64,000 bases of DNA from the NCBI GenBank assembly GCA_944470555.2, contig OX104127.1, forward strand, positions 89,428,708 through 89,492,707. Direction: 5' to 3'. The stretch is from Heterobilharzia americana (Eukaryota; Platyhelminthes; Trematoda; Strigeidida; Schistosomatidae). The notes below the pieces were generated by a model that worked only from the letters and a program-made list of their open reading frames with translations, had not been told where the DNA came from and searched no databases. The position numbers and the translations under genes were made by a program. This document shows positions 39,601-51,824 of the stretch, piece by piece. The first letter of the stretch is position 1; each line of letters opens with the position of its first letter.

Positions 39601-42600
39601 TTCAAAGCCAACAGTGTCTGTGTGTGTGTATGTCAGTACTTGGTGATACTGCGCCAAGCAGTGTTGGAAATGAGGCTTACCACCATTCTGTTTATATGGA
39701 GTTTAGAGAAAGTGAATAAACTGGCTAACTACAGACAAAGTATTAGAGTCTATAACACATTGCCTCTTCTACAGCTTTTAGATTGTATCCGTCGTCAAGA
39801 TGAAGTGATGAGTTTCCAGCTAGTAATAAAACCGAACGAATCTATTTTGAAAGATCTTTTCCGTATAAAATATTAACTGATACGCTGGAAAGCGTAATTA
39901 GAAATAATGAAACATTTAAGGTGAACTGATACATGACTGGACTCATTTTTACTGTATGCCTAGGTAAATGAATACAACTAAATTGATTAGAATATTGGTA
40001 TCCAGGACATTCTATCATCCATGCAAATGAGTTGTAAGCAGAATAAATCAGTCACTGGTATTTGAAGACCGTTGTTAAGCTTATTTCTAAAGCCAGCCTA
40101 ATTCATAATAGAGAATACTCTTAATAGCTGGAAACATAATATTTAATTACTTATCATTTTGACTATCTCAGATAGCCGTGGTTTAGCCGGCATGTATTAA
40201 TATTGTGTGATAACTAATATGATGCTCCACCTCTCTAATTCAGTCAGATTCAGATTGGAATGAGAAGTCCTGACTAGATAGGTAGCCAGTGTGAATATGA
40301 TCGAGCGATAGTAACGTGTCACGAATTCACATAGTAGTAGGGCAAAACTCCGCCTTATGATTGAAGTGAAATAAAAATGTGGTCAGCAGTCGGACCTTAT
40401 AGAACATTGAACCGGAAACCTGGTGATCGCTGGCTCGAATCTTCTCTTCTCCTTCAATCATCATTCAGGATCAATTCAATTACTTGCATAATCAATCTTA
40501 AGAAAGGATATTGATCATGTAATTAGTCAACTTTTAATTACCTTTTGGATTCCATTGTCATAACCAACCAGACTTTTAATTAGTCATACTGTTAGTTAAA
40601 TCTGATCAAGCATCAACAGTGTAGTATAAGTGCATTCAAGTAGATAAATTTAATCATTTTATCGATCAGGTTTTTAAAATATCACTAATTGTAAACCGGT
40701 TAACCAATTGAATCCGGTTTATATTTCCTTTTTATTTTATTACACTTTAATTTCGTTGGTGAAAATCGTATTATTTATGCATACATTGTGTGCTACATCA
40801 GTGAGTTTATTGCTGTTTATGTTGGGGATATACCTCATTGGTTTAGGGAAATGACTACCAACCAATGAGGCACGGATTCGAACCCTGCTCCACTTATTAA
40901 CATTTAAGCAGTCAGGTAGTATCAATATGCCTTCCCATAGTAAGTGCGGCTCATTGTCTTTCTACACAGATGTACACAAGGTAGCTGAGTAGGTTTTTAA
41001 ATATTTCTAATTGTTGGAGTCACACAAATGCAAATTGCTGCTCCAGGATTGATCTTCAACGGTGCCCCACCGCGGCTAACAATAGACAGTGTAATGGTGA
41101 TTGTGTTGACCACTTCACTTACCTGGGAAGAAGGATCAGCCCTGATGGCTCAGTGGCCGGTGAAATCTCTGCACGGATACAAAAGGCTCGGTTGGCTTTC
41201 GCCAACTTACGCCACCTGTGGCGCCGCCGTGATATCCGATTGCCTATTAAGGATCGTGTATACTGCACAGCAGTCTGGTCTGTTCTACTGTATAGCTGTG
41301 AAACATGGCCATTGAAGGTGGAAGACATGAGAAGGCTTGAAGTGTTTGACCACAGTTGCCTTCGTAGTATAGGCCGTATTCCGTGGTGTCACCATGTGAG
41401 TAATGCAGAAGTCAGGAGTAGAGTTTTGGGGAGAAGAGGTAAGTCGGTTGACGAGGTTATGAACCTTCACCGACTGAGATGGTTGGGACACGTGTTACGT
41501 ATGCTTAGTTGCCGTCTGCCTCGTCACACAATGTTGGCTGAAGTAGATTCAGGCTGGAAAAAGGCTCTTGGCTCTGGGCCAGACTAAAACATGGCACCAA
41601 TGCATGAAGTCTTTGACTGTTGGTTTGAGCCATGTGGGGTGATGCAGACTATGTGGTTGGGGTCCGTGGGACAAGAGGAACCAGTGGCTGGAGACTGTAG
41701 GTGATATGGATCAGAACCGTTGTCAGTGGAGAAGATGCATACATACATTATCCTCATCTTAACGACGCTATACCGAATTTCACCATTTTCTCATTCTTCG
41801 TTTCTCTGTTTTCGTACTTAATGTTTCTTTTGACTCCATTCTCTTATCTTCATCTTGCGCCTCACTGCCTTTTTGACTTGATGTACTGATATGAGGTGTG
41901 GCAACTCGAACCGTTACTCAGCAATGCCTGGTCCTGTGTTGATCTGGATGGATGAATTGTTGGAGTTGGTGCATATGTGGTGCCGGCTCACAAGATTATA
42001 AAAGAATCAATCCATTCTCATTGATGAATGTAAGACTAAATTCCTTTCCAAAGTGGAATTTGTTGTATAATTATGAGATCAGTACTTCAGTCTGTTTTCG
42101 TGTGAAAATTATGTACACAGACTAGTGAGAGTATAAGCCTCATGTTTCACTACTCTTGGTTAAGAGCATTTCTATGGTGTACAACAATGACCAGTCAGTT
42201 ATGGCTCATTGGTCTATGTAATCGTTTTCACACGAAACGATCAGGAATTCGAAGCTTACTTTATATAACTTCCATTTGTGCAGCCAATTACTATTACTAA
42301 CCTTCTCATAAGAAATATAACTCAATCTGTTGCATATTTTGTATTGGAATTCAACGTGTACATTTCATCCTGTACTCTGAATTGAATGACTATGTTTCTG
42401 CTAACACTCGGAATCATTAACAACAATCAGTTCATACTTGTAAAGGTGTCATTTACTAGGATAAGCATCATCATCAATATCAATATAGGACCAGGCATTA
42501 CTGAGTAACGGTCCGATTTGCCACAGTTCCTGTCAGTACATCAAGTAAAAAGGCAGTGAGGTGCAAGATGAAGATAAGAAAATTAAGTCAAAAGAAATAA

Positions 42601-42957
42601 AGTACTAAAAGAGAGAAAGGAAGAATGAGGGAACAAGTGTTCCACCACCATAGCTCGTTTGGTTATTGTGATATGCAAGCCTGACCACCACGTCAAGGTA
42701 GCAGCTATCGGTCGGGCATATTTTGCATTGTCGTAATACAATTTGAGAAGTATCATTCGTGGTCTTCAACCGATGTTCTATTCACTTCTTGAAGAACTGA
42801 ATTTATAAGTCTTATAAGACTTTCAAGCGATCACTTCCTTTTTGCTCAATCAAAACAACAAACTTTCTACTCAGTCATCCAATTTATTGTCTTTTCTCTC
42901 GTCTTTATTTCTACATGTAAACTACATTGTCTGTTTGTCAATTTCAGATTCATCCTT

Positions 42958-43039
<82 letters not shown>

Positions 43040-46000
43040 CCACTCAACGATTCGTCACTGACTACAATTCTAGTTTATCCACATTGTCTTCACTCGTTGA
43101 ATAGTTTCTTCCACAAATCTACGATATGTGATACAAACATTCCGACACGCATAAGTGAAAAACTTGGGCACTGTGGTAGAATGTAGTTCCATATTAGATT
43201 TGTTTATTTGATATAAAGCGCACAGTGATACAGTATTATTTAATAATACTGTATCACTGTGCGCTTTATATCAAATAAACAAATCTAATATGGAATTCCG
43301 ACACGCAGCCCACCACTTCAAAGTTTGGAAGTTCATGGAAGTCGGATAACAGATGGGTTTGGCTAGGACTCCGGAAAACCGTGCTACTGATGTATATTGT
43401 GTCCTAGAGACCTTCGCACAAAATTGGATGCTTTATCCATATGTTGGCTCAAAAAGCGTATTCACATTGCTTTTATCCAGGTTCCCCGTGATGTCAGCAG
43501 CTGACTTTGCTAATTTTGGTGTCGCACTAGGCGCCAGAACCAAAGTTGTACTATTCGTTAGTTGTCTGTGTGCCGCCAGGCTAGAAAATTTATTTAGATT
43601 GAGGAGTAACTGGTAAGGAAAACAATGTTTCTTCATCGTATCCGCCTATGTTTTGAGTGACTGCAGTCTGGATGCAGTTAAAAGTGAATTACATCATCAA
43701 CTGAGTGACCTCTCCCATGTACGCTTGATAGATATCATAGTGTTAAACGGGCACTTGAATGCACATGTCAGATGTCTGGGTCCTGAGAAGGGTCATTTAG
43801 GTACTCAATGGAAACGTCTTCTACAACTTTACAGAGATTACAACCTGTTCCTAGCCAGCACCAACATCCGACACAGCCATCTTAGTTGTACTACCTGGGG
43901 TCCTCTCTGCCACACAAGCCTGGACTCAAATAAATCATATTTCCACCAGCTACTGATGGCTTAGATGTCTTCAAAACCCCCACACCTATTGTACCTGCAT
44001 GAACTCTGATCACGTTTTATAATGTATGAGGTTCATTTTTTTATTCTGAAATAGGTTGAGACGGCTGGACTGGTCACACTTCCAGCATTACAACTAAATG
44101 CCAAACCGAGCTGCATTTGAGGCCAGCTATCGAACCTTCAGAAAGTATAGATAAGCACTGGCTGCACTTACAAGATACTATGCAAACCGCAAGTAAAGCT
44201 GCTTGTGACTTTGAAGAATATGCCACTAATAAACATTGGGTTTCTGTGAAGCAGATGGTGCACCAACTATCAGTTTTCACGGATCCCTTGAATGCTGAGC
44301 CCCTCGAAATGCAGTTTAGCTGTCCCTACTGCTTCAGTAGTACTGACCTCAATATTTTTTACTCCGTGGTTGGTTAACACTAACCAACCTAAGGAAGCGG
44401 AGGTCCGTAAGGGACTTGAATTAATAAATCGCCATCAGGCACTCAACCTATTCAAACTACTCTGGCCTTTTTCAGGAAAGTTGATGGGACTGTAGTCGCG
44501 AAACTGACTACATTTTTTGGAAAGGTATGGTAGACCAGAATGATTCCATTGTTATACCTATCTTTCTAAAGGTTCTACATAATAATGTATGTTATCATCA
44601 TCGGAGTTTCAGTCTGCTACCATTAGCGTCTGTGTTTGCTTCTATCATGCTTCTCAGGCTGTACAAGACTTGTCATAAACTGTCCATAATTAGCAGGCAG
44701 GATTTTGCTCAGGCTCTGGGTGCATTAATTACGTGTTCATCCTCTACCAGATAGTCGAGCACTGCTACACGTATTACAGGCCATCGATCTTCGTGTTTTT
44801 CTATGTTAGGGCTGTATTCAGTTTGTTGGATAGGGCTGCACTCCGCAAGTCTTTGTTAGAGAGGTATGTCCCTGGCAAGTTTGTTGACATCCTTAAAGTC
44901 CCATACTTCAACGCTTCAGGATGCGTGAAGACTTGCACCCACCTCTCTCTATTGTTCTCAATCAGTTGTAGGCCTAATCAGGGCTCGGCCTTGAGTATGT
45001 GGACGGTATCGTTTTATTGTGTGACAACACAGTTTACTTGAATCGCACTCAGACAGTTGGCGCTCACTGTCCGTAAGTACTATATATGCTTACCACCGTT
45101 GAAGTTCAAACTGCTTCTACTAGACAAGAATTTGTGTGTACCTGCAATCACTCTTGGTAGTGAATTGCTGAAAGTTGTCGAAAGGTTTGTGTACCTGGAC
45201 AACTGTGTAAGTTCTTGTGCAGGTGTGACTGATACATTCCCAACCGTTTATCGAAAGGCAGGGTGTCACGTGATAATCTGGGCGACCTTTGGTGCCTTAT
45301 AATATTAAACTTGCTGTAGAAGGTCATTTACACAATACATTAATGCGGGAATTCGCTCTACGCCTGCAAAACCTGACATCTCCAAGCTGAGGACATCCGA
45401 TGACTCTGTGTTCGATCACTGTTGTTTCTGCAGGATTACTCGCACCCAGTCGAAATACCGTCTGAATAATTTTAAGATAAAATCGCGTGTACTTATGTGT
45501 GGTGGAGATCATCATTCATTGAATACAGTCTTCTTGAAACACTGGCTGACATATGTGTCACGCATATCTTCTCAGCAGCTTACACAACGCCTACTGTTCG
45601 CGTACCGTGGGACTGGTTGGAGAAAGCGAAGAAGTGGCCAGCATATGACGTGGTCCGTGTTAAGTTAGCTTCTGTAGGTGTGTCGCGACTCCCTAGATAG
45701 TATGGGAGAGATACAATGACTATATTTTCATCGGAGTATTCGTAAACTTTTTAATTATGGTGCAACCATCTCATCTAGTATAAATTCTCAGCTCCATTGA
45801 CTGAGTTAGTTTCCATATCTGAAGCTGTATTTCCAATATTAACGTCACCCATCCAGTAAGTCTGTCATAAGCAGGCAGTGCTTGGAAGTTCCGTAGCATT
45901 GAGAATTTGAAACCGCTTCACACTTCCATCATAAACTACAACAGACTGCAGTGGTATGGAGTGTATTCGTTCTTTGATAGACAGGTAGGTAGTCAGTTAT

Positions 46001-49000
46001 CTCATCATCATCAAAGATACTGCAGATTGATAAGTTTACTGGTTGACTATTTCAATTTATCAAATAACTTTGCACGATTAAAAAGTTAATTGTCCATCAT
46101 TCTGCATGTTCCCTTTTTCTCAATGAATGCGCAACCTGCATGCAGTTGAGTCAACCGTAACTATATGTTTGACAGTTTACAGTTCATTGAGCAATGGAAT
46201 GCAAAATTTACTCAGTTTACTGTCAGAGAGTTTCTATTTGTATCAACTTTAAAATTGATTTTATCTAATCTACTCTACTACTACTACTCCATAGGCTGAA
46301 CAACGAGCTGCTGAAGCTGAACGTCAAGTGTCTAAATTACAAAATGAGGTTGATCATTTGGAAGGTGCGAGATTGTTAATGCATAGTGTTATTATATTAT
46401 ATACTCGATTGATATAATGAGCATATGCATACGTATGCAGCATAGGCTTGTGTATTGAAACGCTTCTATGTAAAGCATCTTGACTTTAGATATTTCTAAC
46501 TAAAAGGAAGATTGCCTTCATATTGATTTTGTGCATTTTGTTAATTGCTTGTTTTGCATCCCATCCCCCACTGTTCTTTGTGAAAAAAATTACACTTAAT
46601 ACAGGCTGAATCTCGAGCTGATGCTGCTGAAGCAGAAGTCAACAGGCGTATTATGGATATTAAAAAGGTTAAAGGTTAGTAATGTGTTGTGTTTTGTATA
46701 CTGATTATTACTTCTTTTTTTAACTGATTTATGTTCTTTAACTTTGTGAAGGTATGTCTTGTTCAACTGAGAGTAGTCATTCCCGTATGAACTTCAATTC
46801 AACCCTTTTACCCTAGTTGTACACACAAATGGCGAATCCTAGATCAATTATCAGCGTTTTCGTCAAATTTAAGGATTATACAACTTGATTTTGCCTTCGG
46901 ATATAGTTATTCTCTTCATATTTCAGTGGATCGCTGTTAGCAAGTGATCTTGGTTGTATTAGTGTAACAGATAACAGTAGAATGCAGGATGTACGTTTCA
47001 TGTTATCTTTATACTGATTAGCTGTGGATCTATTTGCTCTACAATGACTACTTAAGTACCATCTGAGACGCGTACCTAACACTAATCTTTTCAAATCCCG
47101 TAGTGTTATCCACAAGTTAACCGAATCTGATGACCATCCTTCTCTTAATGGTTATCAGTTCTTCATTAGTGTTTGTTGATCTCTTCATTTGGACTCTCTC
47201 CCACTTGAGTGATATTTCATTATTGTGTTATACTAAGAATTTTGAAAAAGTATAAAATGTATCTACTAAGTAGTATGCCATTGGAAGTTTCACGATTGAT
47301 TTCTCTCACCTTCCAGCTATCAAGTTTATACTTACACGATCAAAACCAGTAGTAGATACCTACAGGTCACTAGTCAAATTTCTTGTTTATTTATGTTAGA
47401 TATTTAAAGAGGAGTAACAGCATGCTTCTGGATGTAGGGTTCACACTGCCTGCGACAACAAAGTGTGTAGAAAACATTATTTGGAGCTATGTACCAATGG
47501 TGTGCCTGAACTTGTTTCACTCAGCGTCGAAAATAGGGGTGTAAATGTTAAAGTCTACAGATTTTGTTTTCAGTAGACTAATTATCTAGCAAACATATGG
47601 CATGATACACCTCTAAACTGATAAAGGAATCGAAAGCAAGATATTCTGCAAAGAGGACTCTTTCCAACGAATTTATCCTCAAGCTATACATTAGTATATA
47701 TATACAAATATGATATTTAAAAACTGCAATCCATGAGAAAGATTTAACTTCAATAATGGGAGACTGAAATAACAATAATGGTGGTTATAATCATAATAAT
47801 AATATTGCTAGTGGATGACAAAGGTTGAATGATTACAAAAGGGGTAACATAAGATTTTTTAAATCGTTTATAAGGTGCATATAGATTAAAAAAGGGGTGA
47901 AAATGTGGTAGAGTTAGTAAACAATCAAAGGACTAGGTAATGTGAATAAGACAAGTGAATTGGAATAAATTAAAACTGTTTTGTTAAAAGTTGCAATTAT
48001 TAGGAAGATCAAATAAAATAACACCGTAAACTATTAAATGTAAAAACGAAAATGATAATAACGATATAAAAGTACATGGATTAACCTGATAAAAGAGGAT
48101 GTTAAAAAAAAACAAGAAAGGGACGAAGCACACCAAGACCTAAATAAGTCAATCCCAAGGTAGAGACAAAGATTGTACATACTTTAGTTCATGGATAGCC
48201 AAGGCCTCTGCAGTTTTAAAAGTTGAACACATAGGGAACATGAGATGTTGCAGTGAATTCGATAGACAACCTTAAAATCAAATGAGCTACAAGATACGAA
48301 TACTGACCAGGTTTTTATATGACTTTAATCAGCAAGGGTTTTGCTCGACTGCCATGTAAATTCGTGATACGTTACTGCCGCTTGATCGTATTCACAATGG
48401 TTGTCTAGTCAGGACTTCTCATCCCAATCCAAATCTAACTAAATCAGAGAGGGGAAGCATCATATTGTTTATCATTTGACTGTCGAAGATAGCTGTAGTT
48501 TCGCAGACTATTGATACTGGGTAATGACTGAAGGTGAAATGAAAATCTGAACCTCGACTGGATTCGAACCAGCGACCACTGGGTTTTTGGCTCTATGGTC
48601 TACCAACTGAGCTATGAGATGAGAAGTCCTGACTATGCAGCCAGTGTGAATACGATGAAGCCGTAGTAACGTGTCACGAATTCACATAGTAGTAGGGCAA
48701 AACTCCGCCTTATGAGTGAAGTGAAATAAAAATATGGTCAGCAATCGGACCTCGTCGTTCAGAGCATGGAGCCGGAAACCGGTAGTCATTGATTGGAATC
48801 CAGCGGCAGTTCAAATTTTCATTTCATCTTCAATCATCACCTAGTATGAGATCTAGGCTGCCAAACCACGGCTATTTCAGAAAGTCAAAATAATAGCCAT
48901 AAAATCATTGTTTGAGTCAGTTGAATGGTTGGAATCGATTAATCGTTCAAAGATGGAACTTCTGATGCATTTCCTTTCACCCTGAAAAAGCCAGACCAGA

Positions 49001-49740
49001 ATATGCTCTCGTATGTGTGTTGACAGCAATCTCTGAATACGGCCAATGTATCTTGCTCCACAGGAGCAGGTGATTTGGTAGATATACATGAATGTGGCCC
49101 ATCGAGGGATATTGTCTTTTACACAAAGGGATAAACAATTTACGACTGGTAAAGATTAAATGAAGTTTGGCCGGAAAAAATGTCTTACTAATTTATCTGG
49201 AAAGACAATTTTTTGGGATATTTGACTCTGCATCATCTTTAAGTTGCAGATTCATGAACAAAGTCTTTTTGAAAACTTAGTTGATGACTGGTTTCACATG
49301 CTTTTCTCGCATATTCTTATGAATAAATCGGTTAGGATAGCCGTTTTCTGCAAGCGTCCTTCTTAGAAAGTCAACTTCAACTTGGACATAGTCTGTGCTA
49401 CAAATATTACGTATGAATGAGGTTTCTTTTCCTCATAAATCGTCACTCAGCTGTAGGAATTAGTAAGCTATCCGTTCCACATGGGTTTCCTTGTAGATGG
49501 AACTTTTCAGCGTTTCATTGCTACATCTCGTAATCACCACGTCAAGGAAAAACAGAGTTGATTCCAATTCCCTCTCAATAGTGAATTCCACCTCATAAAC
49601 GATTTAAAAATCTTATGTAACCCTCTTTGTTATCACTCAACCTTGTGTCATCAACTAAGCATTATTATAACCACAATTATTGTTATTTTAACCTCTTATT
49701 ACTTAAGTTAAATCTCCCTCATGGATTACGGTCTTCAAAT

Positions 49741-49780
<40 letters not shown>

Positions 49781-51773
49781 TGTATAGCTTGAGGATAAAT
49801 TCGTTGGAAAGAGTCCTCTTCGCTGAACATCTTGTTTTTGATGTTACAATAGAAATTATGATTGTAGTGATAAGAAAGAGAATGGTTGGAAGAAATGATT
49901 ACCACGATGTATGAAATTAAACTCAATTTGTTTATTTATTCAGTTATTTATCTTTAAAACTGCTTTTTTTTTGTTATTTTGGTGGACTTAAAACAACTTG
50001 ACCTTCAGTAGTTTTACTGCGGGGTCGCATATTATATAGCTATGTGTACTGTGACAGTGAAATACACAATATACTTAAAAAGCTTATTTACCAAGTAAAA
50101 ATCGATTGTTAGTAGCTGTTAAAACGGAGCGACTACTCTTGATCAGTTTGCACTATATTATTGGGTAGTTGTTTTACCACCTGAAATTGACAAAAAACTT
50201 TCCTAAAAGGTCAGATGTATATGGTGAATTTATCGTTGAAGTGTAATGTATGAATGATGTAGCGGTCTTCATCATTCTGAAATACTCACCCACTTTATCT
50301 CAGTATTACTTGTATAGTGATCCTGTAGGTTATTAGTTTGTGTATACAGTTGACTTTTAATCAATACACCACTGGTTTGAACTCATTCTTCACCTATTTC
50401 AGGTCACACATTTTCATCGAAAGTTTTAACCTACTCTGGATCCAACTTCAACGAAAATGTGTTTTTCACTAGTTTTTATGTGAATAAAATCAATCGAGAA
50501 ATGATCATTGTGTCGAAATGCATAGATTTATCCCCCAGTTAAGGAAAAAATGTTAATTCAATGAATATAAATGGAAAACATCAAAGAAAGAAGTATTTAT
50601 ACTGGGTGATGATTAAAGGTGAAATGAAAATTTGGACCGTGGCTGGATTCGAAGAAGCGATCATTGGATTTCCAGCCTCATACTCTGCCAACTGAGCGAT
50701 GAGGTCCGACTACTAACCACATTTTTACTTCACTTCAATCACAAGGTGGGATTTTGCTCTGCTACCATGTGAAGTCGTGACACGTTACTACCGCTTCATC
50801 GTATTCACACTGACTGCCTAGTCACGACTTCTCATCGTAATCAAAATCTAGCTGAGTTAGAGAGGTGGAGCATCATATTGATTATCATTTTGACTATATG
50901 AGATAGCCATAGTTTGGCAGACTAGATTGAAGTGAAATAAAAATGTGGTCAGCAGTCGAACCTCATAGCTCACTTGGTAGAGGATTGAGCCGGAAACCCA
51001 ATGGTAGCTGGTTGGAATCCAGGCGCTGTTTAAACTTTCATTTCACCTTCAATCATCACCCAGTATGAGATTTAGTCTGCCAAAACCATGGCTTTCTCAG
51101 ATAGTCAAAATGGAAACTAAAGAAGTGTATCACTAGGTTTGTTCTGTAAAAGTCAAATTCTATTGCTAAGGTCTCATTATATGAAACATTTTCTAAAGCA
51201 TTTATTAACTACTAGTATTATTCCTTGTATTGTACCGAATTGATCGGTCCCTATTGGCATATGGGCTTCTATGCGGATGCGTCGATATTACCTGTGTTTT
51301 AATTATAGTAATGATATGTAGTGGCTAGCAGTGGAATCCAGGATGCGCATTCCGTACTATTTGGGATCCGTTAGCTGGATGTACATGCCTCCCTGTGAGT
51401 AATATTGTTCCCACCTGGAAACACAGATAACATCGAGGCATCCGCATACTAGTCTGTCTGCTAATAGAGACCGATCAATTCGGTATAATACAAGCAATAA
51501 TACTAGAAACTATACCTGTCGCACAAGATATGGCTATCGTGGTTCAGTGATCTAGTGGAATAACCCTCTGGCATTTGAAGCGATCGGTCCCGAGTTCGAA
51601 TCCCGGTGGGAACAACACTCACTAGGAGGCAGGTACATCCAGCTGACGAGTCCCAAATAGGGCGAAATGCACATCTTGGGTTCCACTACTAGCCGCTATC
51701 CATCATTACCATTTATTATCTACATCATGATATGAAGATTGCATTGACCACATGCTTAAGATAATCATGGCTT

Positions 51774-51824
<51 letters not shown>

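Noticed and set aside
42842..43186. Open frame with a run of Tyr-Ile repeats
   Set aside because: Artefact of the (TA)n microsatellite.
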